64,000 nt of DNA from Vicugna pacos (lineage: Eukaryota; Chordata; Mammalia; Artiodactyla; Camelidae). Positions 33,801 through 43,384 of the stretch are shown piece by piece (position 1 is the stretch's first letter; each line of letters begins with the position of its first letter). The translations under genes and the position numbers were made by a program. The notes under the pieces were generated by a model. That model had not been told where the DNA came from, did not search any database, and saw nothing but the letters and a program-made list of their open reading frames with translations. Location of the stretch: the NCBI RefSeq assembly GCF_048564905.1, contig NC_132998.1, forward strand, positions 12,367,984 to 12,431,983, read 5' to 3'.

Positions 33801-36800
33801 ATTTAATACTAATAAATTCAATAGCTCAGATGAAGTGGACAAATCCCTTAAAGGATATAATTGAAATTCCATTAGATATGATTATTTTTGAATCTTTGCC
33901 TTGGAGATCTCTCCCTTCATTATCAACTGGAATCACTGTCTTCCTGCATCCCAATTTCCTATGTCCTGGGTGGTGATGTTCCCCAAAACTATCCTAGAGC
34001 TCTCTTTGCTCTTAGTTATTCAAAGCATGGTTTGTCTATTTGTAATAACAGTTTCTTGCTATAGAAGAAAAAGTCTAGCCATTTATTGACCTTTTGAGGA
34101 TCCCTAAATTCGGTCAAGAGGGATTCCTTTCTTTCCATCTCTCTTTTGCCCCTAGCATAGAGAGGGATTATATAGATAAGCCAGGGAGAATCCTGAAGGC
34201 TGACTTGGATTATCTGTTTTCTCTTAGTCACCTTGGTTGTGGGACACCCGACAGTGCTGGCACAGTTACCCTTATCAGGTAGGATCGGAGCCCTTTCAAG
34301 ACAAGGGCCTTATATGTGTGTGTAAGATGAGGTAGGAGAGAGTTCATTGCCAGTCCCAGAGCAGGTGGCATGTTTCCCTGGTATTCTTGAGGGATTAGGG
34401 ACTGAGTCTCCTTGAGTCATATATTCAGGGTATCTATTTCTGGGGTCCCCATAGCAGTGAAATCCAGTGATCTGTTTGTTCCAGGTTCCTAAATTCACCC
34501 TAATTGGGCTGGAAAGAAAAGCAACTTCTTGGCACTCAGTGAGGTGCTTTCTGGTTCAGGTGTCCCTTTTTAATCCCTTAAAAGCATCTTGGTTTAGTCT
34601 ATAGTAGAGAAATGTCAGGGGGCTGCTAACAGGGTAGAAGAAGGGAAGGCCTCTGAAATCACTGATTGTGATTCAGTCCCCTGACAATCACTAACTGCCC
34701 AGAATTCTGGACACACTGATTTGTGCTATAGTACGTATGAACCTTATCTGATCTCTGGGAGATGAGAGCTGAAGATACGTATGTAAAGGGCAGAGGGAAG
34801 ATGTTTAAGTCTCCATACCAATCCAAAGTCTGTTAGTTATTACAGATCTTGGAAGATGATGAAGAGGAAGAATGTTTAATAATTTTGGGTATGGGTCCTC
34901 TTAGAGAAATTTGCAGAGAAGGAATGAGTCTTCGACTAGCCATTGTTCTAACTACTTCTTTCTCTTTTCCAGCCTCTCACAAGTGGGCTTTATTACTATT
35001 ATATCATGGAATTGGCCTTCTATTGGTCTCTTATGTTTTCTCAGTTTACAGATATTAAAAGAAAGGTAAGGACTTTGGTTCCCTCAACTCCCTGGCTTAT
35101 TGCACCCTCCTTTCTAGCAGCTGTCATTATTGATTATCATTGTGATGGATTTGCTGCCCTAATTGGACCACAAAAGAGGGAGAAACTAGGTTTGATGGGA
35201 CGTTTAGCTCTTTGTAATGTTTTCAGAAATGAGACCTGACCAATGATGAAGTATATTTGAGGCATTCAAGGCATGCCAGGATGAGAACGGTTAAGCAGTG
35301 TAAGAAGCATACCCTTTTCCTCATTTTTCTGCAAGGCTTACATATGGAAAGCTCAGGAAACTAGTCATAACTTCCCTTCTTGGTGAACTTCCCTTCCCCA
35401 GTTACTTAAAGAATGTCATCTGGAACAGGTTTTAGATGATTTAGTTTGACCCTTTTCTTGCTATTGTTTAGGAAACAAAAGATTAAGAGAAGTGAGTTGA
35501 CTTGCCCACATAGTGAAAAAGTTGAAAATAACTTTTTTATAAGCTGTCACCTTTTATTGGTGTCCACCTGACATAAAGCAGTTCCAGCAGCTCTAACCCT
35601 AATCTGTCACTACCTTATGGTTATCTTTAGTGAAGAAAATCAGGGTTAGCATTTGTGAAAATGGATTGAAACTAATCTGGGTTATTAATTGTTATGTAAC
35701 CTAGAAGCTTGATACTCAATTCAGAGTATTTCATTCTCCTATCGTCAGGAGACATGGGTCCCCTTATTAAAATTTTATTTTAATACATGACACATATGAA
35801 AATGTTTATAATATATTTGTAGGTTTTAAAACATACTACAGTGTATACTTGTGAACTCATCTCCAACTCAAGAGCTAGAACATACCATTGTATCTGTCTT
35901 TGTGGAAAGCAGACTTTTCATCCTTATTTCTATGATGCAAATTTACCTACCTTCTCCCACCCTCTGTCACTCACTGGACCGTGAAGTATTTATTAGATGC
36001 GTCTGGTAACTCAGGAATTTAGACATTTCTCCAGGTCTAACCTTGGCATTTGAACTCAAGAAGAAATTAAGCTTTAAATCGGAAAGCAGAAAGTGCTTGC
36101 AGTAAGATGGATTGTTTAACTTTTCTCTGAAACTTTTTGGAATAGTTTAGTTTTGCTGCTCCACAAACTTCTCCTTTCTGTTAGGTCCCTTTGGTTGAAA
36201 TTTTCTTCATCAAAGCAAAAGAGTCTTAGATTCTCAAGGATATCTCAGACTTGTATGCCTGGCTTCTACCTGGGAAATTGGATTTCCAAGTGTTAGCTCA
36301 GCATCCAAGCTCTACAAGTTCTGCAGCTACCAAAGAAGATTGCTTTTTCTGTGCTTTGAGCTAAATTAATGTAGATTATGGGTCAGTCACTGATGTAGAG
36401 AGTTTTGGGTCAAATGCTAGGCTGCTCCTTGAAGGAGATTTCTAAGGGGTTGGATAAGACCCTCTAAGAACAATTGTTGCGGGGTATTGAATTAGCTAGC
36501 AGCTCTGAGGCCTTGCCTTTACCTGCCTCTTCTATTTCCATTCTTTCCTAGGACTTCCTGATCATGTTTGTGCATCACTTGGCCACTATTGGGCTCATCA
36601 CCTTCTCCTACATCAACAACATGGTTCGGGTGGGGACTCTGATCATGTGTCTACATGATGCCTCAGACTTCTTGCTGGAGGTAAGACCACAACCCCTCTT
36701 TCCTCTTCCTTTTTCTCTCCTTTTCTTCCTATCTGAGAACTGGCTCAATTCTTATCCCCAACTCAATTCTTAACCCTCCTTTGTTCAGGCAGCCAAGCTG

Positions 36801-39800
36801 GCCAATTATGCCAAGTATCAGCGTCTCTGTGACACCCTTTTTGTGATCTTCAGTGCTGTTTTTGTGGTCACTCGTCTAGGAATCTATCCATTCTGGTAAG
36901 TTCTAGGGCTGTGGAGCTTTGGTGGGTATGTGGCCAGTGATACCTTTTGCCAGTTTAGGGAACAGACCACCAAGAACTCTAACCTGAGCCTTTACAATTC
37001 TCAAAGGACCTTGTTTCCCTTGCACAATATTTTTAGTGAGGTGTGATCCAGATGAGAGCATCCAACTCATTTAGCTGTGGCTCTCTTGACTCATCTCTGA
37101 GGGACAGTCCTCATTTTATGCCTAATTCCTTTGCCTCCTTTTGCACTAATTACAACATTCTCAGGCTCTTCTTGTTTTCCTGCTCTGTACTCTCTCTCCT
37201 ATCCTGAGCAGTGCGTGAGCACATGCACACACGCACACCATTCTCACTTCTACACTCATTACTTTATAGTACAAAGTCAGTGACTCTGGGTTGGAGATTT
37301 TGCTTAGTCTGAGGGAATAAGCTACCTAAGGTCTCATATGTGCCTAAGGATCTGAGTGATTCCTAGGTTATGATTAAAATTAGTGTCCCAGTTTTGTGAA
37401 ATGCTGCATATTTGAAGTGATTAATAATATGACTTAATCCACCAGTTCCTAAGATTTCTGTATCTTTTCCTGTCCCTAAAGATAGAAAACTCCACAGGCC
37501 CCTTTTATTCTTCTTCACTGTGGATGAGTATCTCTGGAACTTCAACTGATAGACGGTATGGAGAGAAAACACACAGGGTTCTGCTTCCAAGGAAATTCAG
37601 CTTCATCCCTGTCTGCCTGGCTTTGACTCTAGAATCTGACCATTGGCTTCCCTCTTACAGGATTCTGAACACGACCCTCTTTGAGAGCTGGGAGATGATC
37701 GGGCCCTATCCTTCTTGGTGGTTCTTCAATGGCCTTCTCCTGATCCTACAGGTTCTCCATGTCATCTGGTCCTACCTAATTGTACGAATTGCTTTCAAAG
37801 CTTTGATCCGAGGAAAGGTGAGGATGGAAGACGGCTTCTTTCTTTGGGGCTGAGTGAGAAGATAGGTATTATGCAGTAGACATTCTCTTTCTATCTAGCC
37901 TGGTGAGTCCCATCTACATAAGTAGACCTAGCAAAAAGCCTAGGGCTCCAGAGTTCTCACCTTTTCTTTAAGTATGAGTGTTTCACCTTCTAAGATGTGA
38001 CTTAGATGTAAGAGGAAGGATCTGTCTTCTTCCTGTCCCTTAGGAATGGCTGTTAAATAATGAATAGGATTAGGTTTTGGAGATGTCCTGAGCCATTTCC
38101 TGTCCTTTACCTACCTAGTTCAGTGAATTTCATATTTTCGTTTTTAGCATGGGAGCCTTTTTTCAAAGGAAATCACATGCAGAGCTCCAAGACAGAAACT
38201 GTATAAAAGCAGAGATGCTGTATTGCCTAGGAGTGGTCTGGTAATTCACAAGCCACCCCAAGATGACTACACTGTGATGTTCAAGATATGGTTTATGTAA
38301 GGGACTAAGTACCAGCCTCCCCTTACTGTTGTATGAGGCATGGGTCCTAAGTGAGGTAGGTCTTTAGGGTTTCAAATACCCATCTTATGCCAAGAGCCCA
38401 AAATCACAAAGAAATGCGTCATTTAACGGTAAACTCATAACTGAATTTTGCAAATTCTGAGGCAGTCAAGCTGTGATTAGTCTGAGGGTTGGAGATTCAG
38501 CCTTAAGAAATACAGAATCCCAAGGAGAAGGGCTCTGGTAGAGGACACACTGACTCTAGGACAAAGGGATGGATGTTACCCAGGTATATATGATCTCTTG
38601 TGTCACTGTTCCTTATGGCTGCAGTTGGTTTCAGAACTTGCTTATTGTGCCTGTGCATCTTGCTGTAGCTACTGGACATCTCTCTTCTCCCCTGCTTTTC
38701 TTTCCTGACCAGGTGACCTATCCAGGAAGGATTAGACCCAGACTCTGTACTCTCCACTCTTTTCTCACCTCCTTCCTTTTTTCTGTGCCTGGTGGGAGCT
38801 GGACAGTTTCATCTCTTGCATGTAAGTGTATCTATGCTTCTAGTGTTCAGTGAAGCATGTCTATCTGAAGTGTTTCTCTTCCTTCCTGCTTTCCTTTCTG
38901 TTTCCTTGTGTTGTCTCAGAGCATGCCCTCTCCTGACCTGGCCAGGCCATTGTTGACTGGAGCTCAAATTGCCAGATTTTTTTCCCTAAATTGAGGCAAG
39001 AGTAGAGTCTCCCCCCCCCCCTTTTTTTTTTCTGTTTTTCCTTTCTCATCCCCTCCACCGCCCTTTTTTGATCCTCCCTTTACCTCACATCTAGACACAC
39101 TGCCCTCTGGTGGAAGTTTCATAAAGATCAGGTAATCAGTTATCTGGGCTCAGAGGTCAGTAGCTATAATAAACCATAGAATCTGAGAGCTAACCTAAGC
39201 CAAGTACCCCCACCCTTGGCAACAGCAATTGTAGTTTTGTTTCCTTCTCACTCCCTTCTGTTACTTAAAAACACACACACACACATTTATTATCCTTCAG
39301 TTCTAGAGGGCAGAAGTCTGACATAGGTCTCACTGGGTTTCTCTCCTTTACTTTTATGGTCCACGGTAGAGAATTTGAATACTTTGCTTGGTATATAGGA
39401 TAGTTTAGATTGGAAAACACAGCTCTAATCTAAACATCTAAACCCTTCATTTGAAAATACAAAACAAAAAAGCTAAGGTTAAGTGGTAAAGATTCATAGA
39501 GAGTAGCATGATTGGGACTGAGATTCTTTTCTCACTGACTGCCAGGTTTTGTTTTGTTTTGTTTTTCCTTTTCTTTTCCTTTTTTACCATACTATGTATC
39601 TTGGGGATGCCAAAGTTGCTCAAGAAAAGTAATCCTGATACTGGGAAAAGGGGGAAGAGTGGAGAAAAAGTGTCATAGGGTGTTGATAGTTGAGCCCAGA
39701 AAGAGTAGAACTACTGAAAAGGCCCACTAATGGATCAGCTTTAGGGAGAGAGTAAAACTCAGGAGAACCAAAACTGCAGTGGCCACAACCACCAGAAGAC

Positions 39801-40350
39801 AGAAGCAAGGATGACAGCTGTTTGTGTTTGCTGCATCTGTTTCTATTTTTTTGAGGTGGATTAGGAGAAAAGGTGTATGTGAAGTTTCCTTCAAACCTCA
39901 ACCGGAACTTCGTGAATGATTTCAGCTCTTTCAGGCTGGTCCTGAAACGTAATTCCCTCTATCACAATAGCTACTTATTCCATTGAGAACAGAAGTAGAG
40001 AAGATGAGAAACCCAGAAAGCAGACAGAGGATATTCACAACAGTGTCTAGGGTCTAGACAGTATTTTGAGTCAGGTGCCACCAGAAAGTAGGCCAGATTG
40101 GGAACAATGCCCAAACATGGGCTCTGTGGGCTCTTTCCGTCTTATGATTCCAGAAAAGTTCTGTCCTCACCTTTCCTACCTTTGGCCCCATCCCACCCAG
40201 GTATCTAAGGATGATCGCAGTGATGTGGAGAGCAGCTCAGAGGAAGATGATGTGACCACCAGCACAAAAAGCCCCTGTGGCAACAGCTCCAGCAATGGTG
40301 CCAATCAGGTGAATGGTCACATGGGAGGCAGCTACTGGGCTGAAGAGTGA
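15656..40350 (+). CDS. CERS5: ceramide synthase 5, complete, ten exons, 392 aa
   Basis: Exons: 15656-15852, 30932-31037, 31637-31767, 32478-32535, 34228-34278, 34973-35065, 36552-36680, 36789-36895, 37661-37817, 40201-40350. They join in frame to 392 codons plus TGA, the human length. The enzyme N-acylates sphinganine or sphingosine, preferring palmitoyl-CoA, to make C16 (dihydro)ceramide in the ER membrane. Visible parts: an N-glycosylation sequon NVS near residue 26; a first membrane segment around 45-62; a homeobox-like region about 75-143 ([11 protein letters not shown]); and a TLC/Lag1 domain from about residue 140 to 340 with the conserved HH pair (220-221) and HDxxD (247-251), needed for activity in the family. 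The cytosolic tail [11 protein letters not shown] resembles the casein-kinase-2 sites of ceramide synthases. The start is the first ATG in strong context and matches the human MATAA start. No break is seen. Confidence 0.97.
17030..17200 (-). repeat. L2-like fragment
   Basis: CCATTCATCCATTTATTCAT, then CATAAAAATAAAGATG and TCCTCAGGAACTTAGCGTTG resemble the antisense L2 3' end. Weak. Confidence 0.35.
17950..18150 (-). repeat. MIR fragment
   Basis: GTAAATGAAAGCTTAGAGACA, GGAGGTTACATACTTACC, GGAACCAAGATCCAG and CATTCTCTTTCCACCTTATG follow antisense MIR in order. Confidence 0.5.
18450..18559 (-). mobile_element. camelid tRNA-Ala SINE (vic-1 type)
   Basis: On the - strand it starts GGGAGGGAGGGTATACCTCA, has TGGTAGAG, a CTTAGGATG anticodon region, GGTTCAATCCCCAG and CTCCATTAAATAAAT, and ends CCTAATTACCTCCCCCC. 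Confidence 0.9.
19573..19602 (+). repeat. poly-C tract
   Basis: Runs of seven, four and about fourteen cytosines separated by single A or TA. Such tracts vary in length between individuals, and the - strand could form a G-quadruplex. Confidence 0.8.
19672..20235 (+). mobile_element. hAT transposon 3' segment, left arm of an inverted pair
   Basis: The + strand carries a decayed C-terminal hAT transposase region ([14 protein letters not shown], then [11 protein letters not shown]) and the GATTTGCAAAAATG end. It is the near-exact inverse of 23,500-24,060. By eye about 15 differences occur over the central ~440 bases, more toward 20,230. No terminal repeats are visible at its edges. Confidence 0.7.
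21784..21951 (-). mobile_element. camelid SINE with extra 3' sequence
   Basis: SINE body at about 21836-21951 (on the - strand GGGGGAGGATATGGCTCAAG, CTTAGCATG, GGTTCAATCCCC). Target duplications AAAAG(G/A)GTATTTCTT lie at 21769-21783 and 21952-21966. Between the SINE 3' end and the poly-T there are about 50 bases that do not belong to the SINE, enclosed by the duplication. Confidence 0.8.
22245..22470 (-). repeat. L2 LINE 3' fragment
   Basis: GTTCATTCTTCAACAGTTATTTATTGAGAGCTTAGTATATGTCAG is the familiar antisense L2 3' end, followed by AGTCCTAGTCTACCC. Confidence 0.6.
23330..24612 (-). mobile_element. hAT DNA transposon remnant with transposase pieces (right arm of inverted pair)
   Basis: On the - strand an interrupted transposase is visible: a [19 protein letters not shown] segment, then [16 protein letters not shown], and downstream the FWCSIKDK C-terminal part. 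This is typical of vertebrate hAT (Charlie/Zaphod-like) transposases. At the 24.6-kb end GGATGCTCTGGAGTCTTTGG resembles the terminal region of the same family as the copy at 27693. Stops and frameshifts interrupt every frame. The subfamily is not certain. Confidence 0.65.
24615..25400 (-). repeat. L2 LINE, interrupted by a MIR
   Basis: GAATAAGATCACCCAGGGTG, GTGTGTAGAGG and CTAGGAAACACTG are antisense to L2 reverse transcriptase. After the MIR (24775-24965) the L2 continues: CATTTCAAGAGAGAG, ATGACTTTGGCAAGAG, CTTCAGTGGAGTAT. Confidence 0.6.
24775..24965 (-). repeat. MIR SINE inserted in L2
   Basis: AGCATTTAATAAATACTTAC, TCATTTTACAGATGAGAAAA, CTGAAGCAAAAAGAGAGTTA are clear antisense MIR landmarks. 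L2 sequence flanks it on both sides. Confidence 0.75.
25640..26533 (+). repeat. L2 LINE, sense orientation
   Basis: Degraded L2 reverse-transcriptase and 3' region: CCTGACTCTTCCTCTTC, CCAGTCACCAGGTTC, CACCTGTGATCTGGCCCC, TTATCCTTCTGCCTGAATG. The frame is heavily interrupted. An L1 3' end is inserted at its right side. Confidence 0.55.
26549..26734 (+). mobile_element. 5'-truncated L1 3' end with target duplication
   Basis: GATAAACAAGGTCCTACTGT, GGGAACTATATTCAACAGC, TATACCAGAAACTAATACA are the cetartiodactyl L1 3' end, followed by an A-rich tail. A 15-bp duplication AAGAATTCAGTTGTA / AAGAATTTGATTGTA flanks it (26534-26548, 26735-26749; three differences). Confidence 0.8.
27693..28170 (-). mobile_element. 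nonautonomous hAT element, end to end
   Basis: The termini CAGTTTTCAAACT and TTTGAGAAGTGCTG form an imperfect inverted repeat. The interior shares TTTTTGTTTATGTGGGTTAT, GTGAGAAGAATAGCATT and a CTTCTGCATTGAGTC segment with a mammalian hAT family, and resembles the larger copy at 23330. Confidence 0.7.
28690..28860 (-). repeat. MIR fragment
   Basis: AATAATAATAGCTGCCTTTTAAT, GTGTCAGGTACTGAGTTAGGC, AAATATTATCCTCACTATG match antisense MIR. Confidence 0.6.
28944..29176 (-). mobile_element. composite SINE insertion with L1-like 3' piece
   Basis: The SINE (about 29057-29176; on the - strand GGGGTGAGGTATAGCTCAAG, CTTAGCATAC, B box) joins about 110 bases resembling an old L1 3'UTR (TGGTACATTTTTTACAATG, TGATACATTATCACTGACTA) before a poly-T. 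Duplications TGGAGAATCTGTT / TGGAGAAGCTGTT lie at 28931-28943 and 29177-29189, enclosing both parts. Confidence 0.7.
30010..30130 (-). repeat. MIR fragment
   Basis: TTTTAGATGATGAAGCCAAA, AGACTGGGCCAAGTTTATATG and GGTAGATCTGGGACTAGA follow antisense MIR. Confidence 0.5.
30320..30700 (-). repeat. MIR split by a MER20-like element
   Basis: MIR halves at about 30320-30420 (CATTTACTAAGCACTTCC) and 30560-30700 (TTCATTTTATGGATGAAAAAC, GTTGCCCAAGTTACTAC). Between them (30425-30555) lies AATCCCTGGGCATCTTGTTAA...CAGCCTCCAGGGAAAG, which resembles MER20 antisense. Confidence 0.5.
30932..31037 (+). CDS. CERS5: CERS5 exon 2
   Basis: Acceptor CATTACAG, donor GTAAGT; 106 nt. It completes Arg66 and encodes [20 protein letters not shown] up to VFISITK. 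The homeobox-like region starts here. Confidence 0.95.
31637..31767 (+). CDS. CERS5: CERS5 exon 3 (homeobox-like region)
   Basis: Acceptor CTACAG, donor GTAGGT; 131 nt. It encodes [20 protein letters not shown] and [20 protein letters not shown]. The W-F-x-x-R-R-N-Q helix is the most homeobox-like part. The Met145 codon is split with exon 4. Confidence 0.95.
32478..32535 (+). CDS. CERS5: CERS5 exon 4
   Basis: Acceptor CATCCAG, donor GTGAGT; 58 nt. It encodes [19 protein letters not shown], a hydrophobic segment at the start of the TLC domain. Confidence 0.93.
33005..33860 (+). repeat. old L1 ORF2 fragment (CERS5 intron 4)
   Basis: L1 ORF2 sense landmarks: TACAATCATAATTAGAGATTTTAATAC, GACCATATGCTAGGCCATAAAA, TTAAAATAGAAATCAATAATAA, AATAAAGCCAAAAGTTGG, AAATTCAATAGCTCAGATGAA. 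It is interrupted in all frames and has no 3'UTR. Confidence 0.75.
34228..34278 (+). CDS. CERS5: CERS5 exon 5 (17 codons)
   Basis: Acceptor CTCTTAG, donor GTAGGA; 51 nt, phase 0 at both ends. It encodes [17 protein letters not shown]. Such a short exon is easily missed by ORF searches. Human has the same segment with three or four substitutions. Confidence 0.93.
34973..35065 (+). CDS. CERS5: CERS5 exon 6
   Basis: Acceptor TTTTCCAG, donor GTAAGG; 93 nt, phase 0. It encodes [20 protein letters not shown] and [11 protein letters not shown], a membrane segment of the TLC domain followed by a basic loop. Confidence 0.95.
35066..36551 (+). other. CERS5: CERS5 intron 6
   Basis: Holds a weak MIR-like stretch (about 35410-35540) and an old L1 fragment in antisense (about 35765-35945: TTTTATTTTAATACATGAC, AACTCATCTCCAACTCAAGAG, CTAGAACATACCATTG). 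Nothing else is recognised. Confidence 0.6.
36552..36680 (+). CDS. CERS5: CERS5 exon 7 (catalytic HH and HDxxD motifs)
   Basis: Acceptor TTTCCTAG, donor GTAAGA; 129 nt, phase 0. It encodes [20 protein letters not shown] and onward to [14 protein letters not shown], the core Lag1 motif with the paired histidines and conserved aspartates. Confidence 0.97.
36789..36895 (+). CDS. CERS5: CERS5 exon 8
   Basis: Acceptor TTGTTCAG, donor GTAAGT; 107 nt. The preceding intron is only 108 bp. It encodes [20 protein letters not shown] and [15 protein letters not shown]; the Trp codon is split with exon 9. Confidence 0.95.
37661..37817 (+). CDS. CERS5: CERS5 exon 9 (last membrane segments)
   Basis: Acceptor CTCTTACAG, donor GTGAGG; 157 nt. 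It encodes [20 protein letters not shown], the loop before the final membrane span that is reported to set acyl-CoA length preference in ceramide synthases, then a hydrophobic [17 protein letters not shown] span and ALIRGK. Confidence 0.95.
37818..40200 (+). other. CERS5: CERS5 intron 9 (2.4 kb)
   Basis: Mostly unique sequence. It has a C10T9-type homopolymer junction at about 39011-39030 and a short (AC)n at about 39272. A small LTR-like scrap (39276-39345; probably MaLR class, old, only a fragment) is the one other repeat seen. Confidence 0.6.
40201..40350 (+). CDS. CERS5: CERS5 exon 10 (cytosolic tail and stop)
   Basis: Acceptor CCACCCAG; 49 codons plus TGA at 40348-40350. It encodes [17 protein letters not shown], a Ser/Asn-rich stretch and the conserved terminus [12 protein letters not shown]. 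Confidence 0.96.
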   Translation, partial: VSKDDRSDVESSSEEDDVTTSTKSPCGNSSSNGANQVNGHMGGSYWAEE

Positions 40351-41047
40351 GGTGGTTGATATGGGGACTTCAGCACACGTGGACTTGTAGGGCCATTGGC
40401 AACCTACTCCTCTTCAGCCTCCTCACAGCAACACTCCTGTGATTAGGGAGTGTGCAGGACACTGAGGAGAATCAAAGAAGCAAATATTTTCACTTAAAAA
40501 AAAAAACTCTGCCATTTTGTATTTAATAGACTCCAGGTTCTTTCAGTAATGTTATTTGCTCTGTGTATGTGTGTGTATGCATGTGCATTTGTGCATATGT
40601 GTGAGTTTCATTGCCTGGGTTGGGGCACAATTCTGGACTGGGGCCATTAGGCCTCGCTTGGTCCCCCTTGAACCCACCTCAATCCCAGATTTGACTGCTT
40701 GAATAATGCTGGCTCCAGACTGTCCCCTCCCTTGTTGCCTATGGCTCTTGAGGCTCTGGCCATCTGAATGGAGCAGCGAACTTCAGCTCTAGGTATCTGC
40801 ACTGTTTCGGAGCTGGACTGTTTCACATGAAGTTGTATAGAAACAGACAACCACGGACAGATGACCAGGATTGCTGTGGCCCCTAGCTAGATCCCCTTCC
40901 TACCACCTGGACAGCTGCTGATACCCTGCTCTTTATTCAGTGGTACGCAGGGAGTTGGGGGTGGGAGGAAAGAGTGAGCTGAGGGCTGGAGGACAACAGC
41001 CACTGCGTGAGCTGTTAACGGTTTATACTATTGTTTACTCTTCTGTG

Positions 41048-41053
41048 ATTAAA
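41048..41053 (+). terminator. CERS5: CERS5 candidate poly(A) signal ATTAAA (proximal)
   Basis: ATTAAA about 700 bases after the CERS5 stop, followed within 50 bases by CTGTCT/TTCTTT-rich sequence. It is the common variant hexamer. Confidence 0.55.
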
Positions 41054-41236
41054 AGTGCTTCAGCCCTCATCTGCTGTCTCAACTTCTTTAGTAACTGTCT
41101 CCAATTCCCTGAATCCATAAGCTAAGTAAGAACTTATCCAGGTCAGATTTTAGAGGCCCTTGGACACCAGGTTTTTCCTTTCTGTGCATGCTGGGAAAAC
41201 ACTGCCTGCATTTTAGGGCTTTATATTTTAAGAAAA

Positions 41237-41242
41237 AATAAA
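41237..41242 (+). terminator. CERS5: CERS5 candidate poly(A) signal AATAAA (distal)
   Basis: Canonical hexamer about 890 bases after the stop, in an A-rich setting. It is an alternative or additional end for the CERS5 mRNA. Confidence 0.5.
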
Positions 41243-41999
41243 CCTGTAGTGATCACAAGAAAAATGCTGAGCAAATGAAAGCATGTATATTGCCAATGCA
41301 ACAGAGGCTTTGGTTGAAGAGCTAAGACACCTTTAGTATTTCCTGTATTTCCCAATGTTATTGAATATAGAGACTGCCAGTTAACATTTGAAGATTGCGA
41401 GAAGTGAGTCTAAGCAGATGTTTTCTCTTTAAGCCCACGGAGAAGCAGTCTTCCTAATCTAGATTTTTCTCTAGTTGAGGTCAAGGTAAAATTACCAATA
41501 GTAGTATTCATCTCTTAGAATAGTTTTCCATTTAATGCATATTCAGATTATCAAAATGTTCCCAGATGCTCATGCGTACATTAAGACATACGAAGTACTT
41601 CATTGTTAGGCAGATGGATAAAAATCGAAAGAAACGGGTTATTCTAAGAATCAGATACTCATTTGATGTTCGTTGACATTATTGAGATGTTAGCTCTACT
41701 AAACTTACCTTACTGAGTGGCTGGATTTTTAAAAGACTTACTAGAAAAACTAAGTTCTAGAAAATCTTATGTAGTTATTTGGTCAGAGCTAGTCAGGAAG
41801 ACTAAAAGACTAAGGTCGTAAATTTAGTTCCTTAACTTGCCATATTGTTGAATAGACTAGTAATTGTGAAATACGAATGAAATGCTTTTGAAAGTCACAC
41901 AACACACGTATTTTGTCTTTTGAAATGTGAACAATTGCTTTATAAATACAATCTGGGTTAGTTGGCCTAGTTAATCTGACCAAAGATGCAACCAAGTGG

Positions 42000-42130
42000 T
42001 ATAATAACTAAAATACTATCTCCTTCTTACATGCCAGGTACTGTATTAAAGCAAAGTAGGTTAACCTGCCTAAATTCAAACAGCTAGTAAAGAGACAAAC
42101 TCAGTCTCTATTCTTAACCACTATACTAGA
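42000..42130 (-). repeat. MIR fragment
   Basis: ACATGCCAGGTACTGTATTAAAG, AAATTCAAACAGCTAGTAAAG and CTATTCTTAACCACTATACT are antisense MIR in order. Confidence 0.6.
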
Positions 42131-42544
42131 ACACTTTACAAGACTTAATGTGAATAATAGTTGAAGAAACAGCCAGAGGCATAGACTTGATTAGTTTGCG
42201 TTGGAGGAGTGGACTGAGACTAGTGTCAGTTATAGGAACACGGTCTTGTTCTAAGGAGGAACTGTATGCATGTAGTTAGAGTGGGCAGTGACAGAGTGAG
42301 TGCCAGGGGGTTTGAATTCAGAACTGGAAGATAATAGTGTTAACTGGGGTAGCAAGAGTGTCAGGAGATCAGTTTACAGATGGCCAGGAAGGTTTCATGC
42401 TTGAGCGCAAGGACCCAAGTCAGTGGAGAGCAGGTTAGATGCAGACTTACATCATCCCTACTAGAGAACTAGGAATATTTGTAAGTGAAGTAAGGCATTA
42501 CCTCTCCTCTGTTGACTACGAAAGAGTTTTAACTTTATTATTTA

Positions 42545-43290
42545 TTGAAAACATAACGTTTGTATAATGTTTAACCGCTTGGAAGATGATTTCACAATAT
42601 CAGAAAATGAACTTCAAAACACTTACGTAAAAGTAGGATTATCCCCATTCCAGAAATGAGTGTTCTGAGTGTCTATTACTATGTAACTAACCACTCAAAA
42701 ATATAGTAGCTTAAAAGAATAATTTGTTATTTCTCAAGGTTTGGTTGGTCCAGTGAGCTCAGAGATACCTTATGGGGCTGCAGTCACATGGCAGCTGGGA
42801 ATGGAGTTGCTTAAAGACTCAACTGGGCTGGAATGTTGAAGATGATTTACTAGCCTGGCTAGCAGTTAATGCTGGCTATTCCCTAGGAACTCTGTCCAGG
42901 CTGTCAACTAATGTACTTATGCGTGACCTCTCCACGCCTTGGGCTTTGCACAAGTGGTTGCATCCATGATGCAGGAAGCAGAAGTTGCTAGGCTGTTTAA
43001 GAATGTCAACTAGAACTGGCACACATTACTTCCACTGTATCTATCCTATTGATCAAAGTAGTCACAGGGACTGCCTGGATACGAGGGGGTGGAGAGATAA
43101 GACTACCTCTTGGTGAAGGAGTGGGAAAGTCATTGCAGAAGAGCATATGGAATGGGAAATACAGTTGTGTTCACCTTTGAAAAATTCAATCTGCCACAGT
43201 GAGGAAACTGAGTCTCAGAAGTTACTTAAAAAAACACAAACATCTTAGACTATCATGTATTGTGAGCTTTCACATTATCACAATCGTAAA
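42545..43290 (-). repeat. MIR split by a MaLR LTR
   Basis: MIR halves: 42545-42660 (ATCCCCATTCCAGAAATGAG) and 43199-43290 (GTGAGGAAACTGAGTCTCAG). They rejoin as one antisense MIR when the LTR is left out, which dates the LTR after the MIR. Confidence 0.6.
42661..43198 (-). mobile_element. solitary LTR, MaLR class (MLT1-like), fossil
   Basis: It begins TGTTCT and ends TGCCACA on the + strand, consistent with TG...CA ends in reverse. ATGAG/GTGAG on the two sides is a probable 5-bp target duplication. It has the LTR only, roughly full length (538 bp) and much diverged; no internal region is present. The age class is early placental or older, judged from divergence and from sitting in a MIR. Confidence 0.6.
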
Positions 43291-43384
43291 AATAATCATG
43301 TGAGTTTAGTTAATGGGTGATAGTATGCTGATTTTAAACCAAGTTTTTCAGACTTTAGATCAGTATTCCTGCATGAAGATATTT

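Larger units (their letters stand above)
31768..34227 (+). other. CERS5: CERS5 introns 3 and 4
   Basis: Intron 3 (31768-32477) holds no recognised element. Intron 4 (32536-34227) is mostly the L1 fragment at 33005-33860. Confidence 0.7.
40351..41260 (+). other. CERS5: CERS5 3' untranslated region
   Basis: It follows the stop codon. A TG-rich stretch lies at about 40560-40610. Two candidate poly(A) signals define a shorter (about 0.7 kb) and a longer (about 0.9 kb) 3'UTR; which is used cannot be told here. Confidence 0.7.
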
